From Microcaldota archaeon (GTDB taxonomy: Archaea > Micrarchaeota > Micrarchaeia > Anstonellales > Anstonellaceae): DNA of 5,449 bases. The stretch is from positions 1-5,449 of the forward strand of contig JAPLWZ010000140.1 in assembly GCA_026396335.1 (NCBI GenBank), in the 5' to 3' direction. This document shows, piece after piece, positions 5,447 to 5,449 of this stretch (position 1 is its first letter; each line of letters opens with the position of its first letter). Below the pieces are notes generated by a model. It did not search any database. It was given only the letters and a program-made list of their open reading frames with translations, and was not told where the DNA came from. Position numbers and translations under genes: made by a program.

Positions 5447-5449
5447 ATG
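5447..5449 (+). CDS. Start codon of the next operon gene, probably uL4 (only ATG in window)
   Basis: An ATG lies ten bases after the uL3 stop, preceded by GTTGAT, a weak Shine-Dalgarno-like match. In archaea rpl4 commonly follows rpl3, so uL4 is the expected product, but no coding sequence beyond the start codon is visible. The nine bases ATTTTCATG are identical to those at the uL3 start. Confidence 0.35.

Overview
The window looks like a chromosomal piece of an archaeon. The reasons are the archaeal/eukaryotic-type ribosomal protein uL3, TATA/BRE-like promoter elements placed for leaderless or short-leader transcripts, a large sequon-rich parallel beta-helix surface protein, and oligo-T termination. 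The style of the surface protein and the small orphan proteins would suit a DPANN-type lineage such as Micrarchaeota or Diapherotrites. That placement is an inference from style, not from a marker that was searched.

Layout. (1) Bases 1-108 are the 3' end of an unidentified gene on the + strand. A perfect 8-bp hairpin follows at 114-133. (2) A long + strand frame codes for a beta-helix cell-surface protein. Its first canonical start is GTG 339, but clear beta-helix sequence runs in the same frame back to the hairpin, with no canonical start and no signal peptide, so the gene appears to lack its 5' end. The protein runs: end of one beta-helix, cap module, second beta-helix, second copy of the cap module, Ig-like domain, proline-rich linker, helical segment, C-terminal membrane anchor; the stop is at 2639. 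(3) Ten bases further on ends a convergent minus-strand gene (2650-3186) for a small secreted protein of unknown function. (4) A 101-bp divergent intergenic region carries two TATA-like boxes, each 26-27 bases from an ATG, which suggests leaderless mRNAs in both directions. (5) Bases 3288-4280 code for a 330-residue cytoplasmic protein that I do not recognise. (6) A 211-bp gap holds a strong BRE/TATA promoter and an approximately 127-base potentially structured leader. (7) uL3 (rpl3) occupies 4492-5436, and the ATG of the next gene, probably rpl4, lies at the last three bases.

The genes do not form one pathway. The left part concerns the cell envelope (a surface-displayed glycoprotein candidate and a secreted protein). 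The right part is the start of a ribosomal protein operon. The points most worth a second look are the headless surface-protein gene that begins at a perfect hairpin, and the palindrome-containing leader of rpl3.
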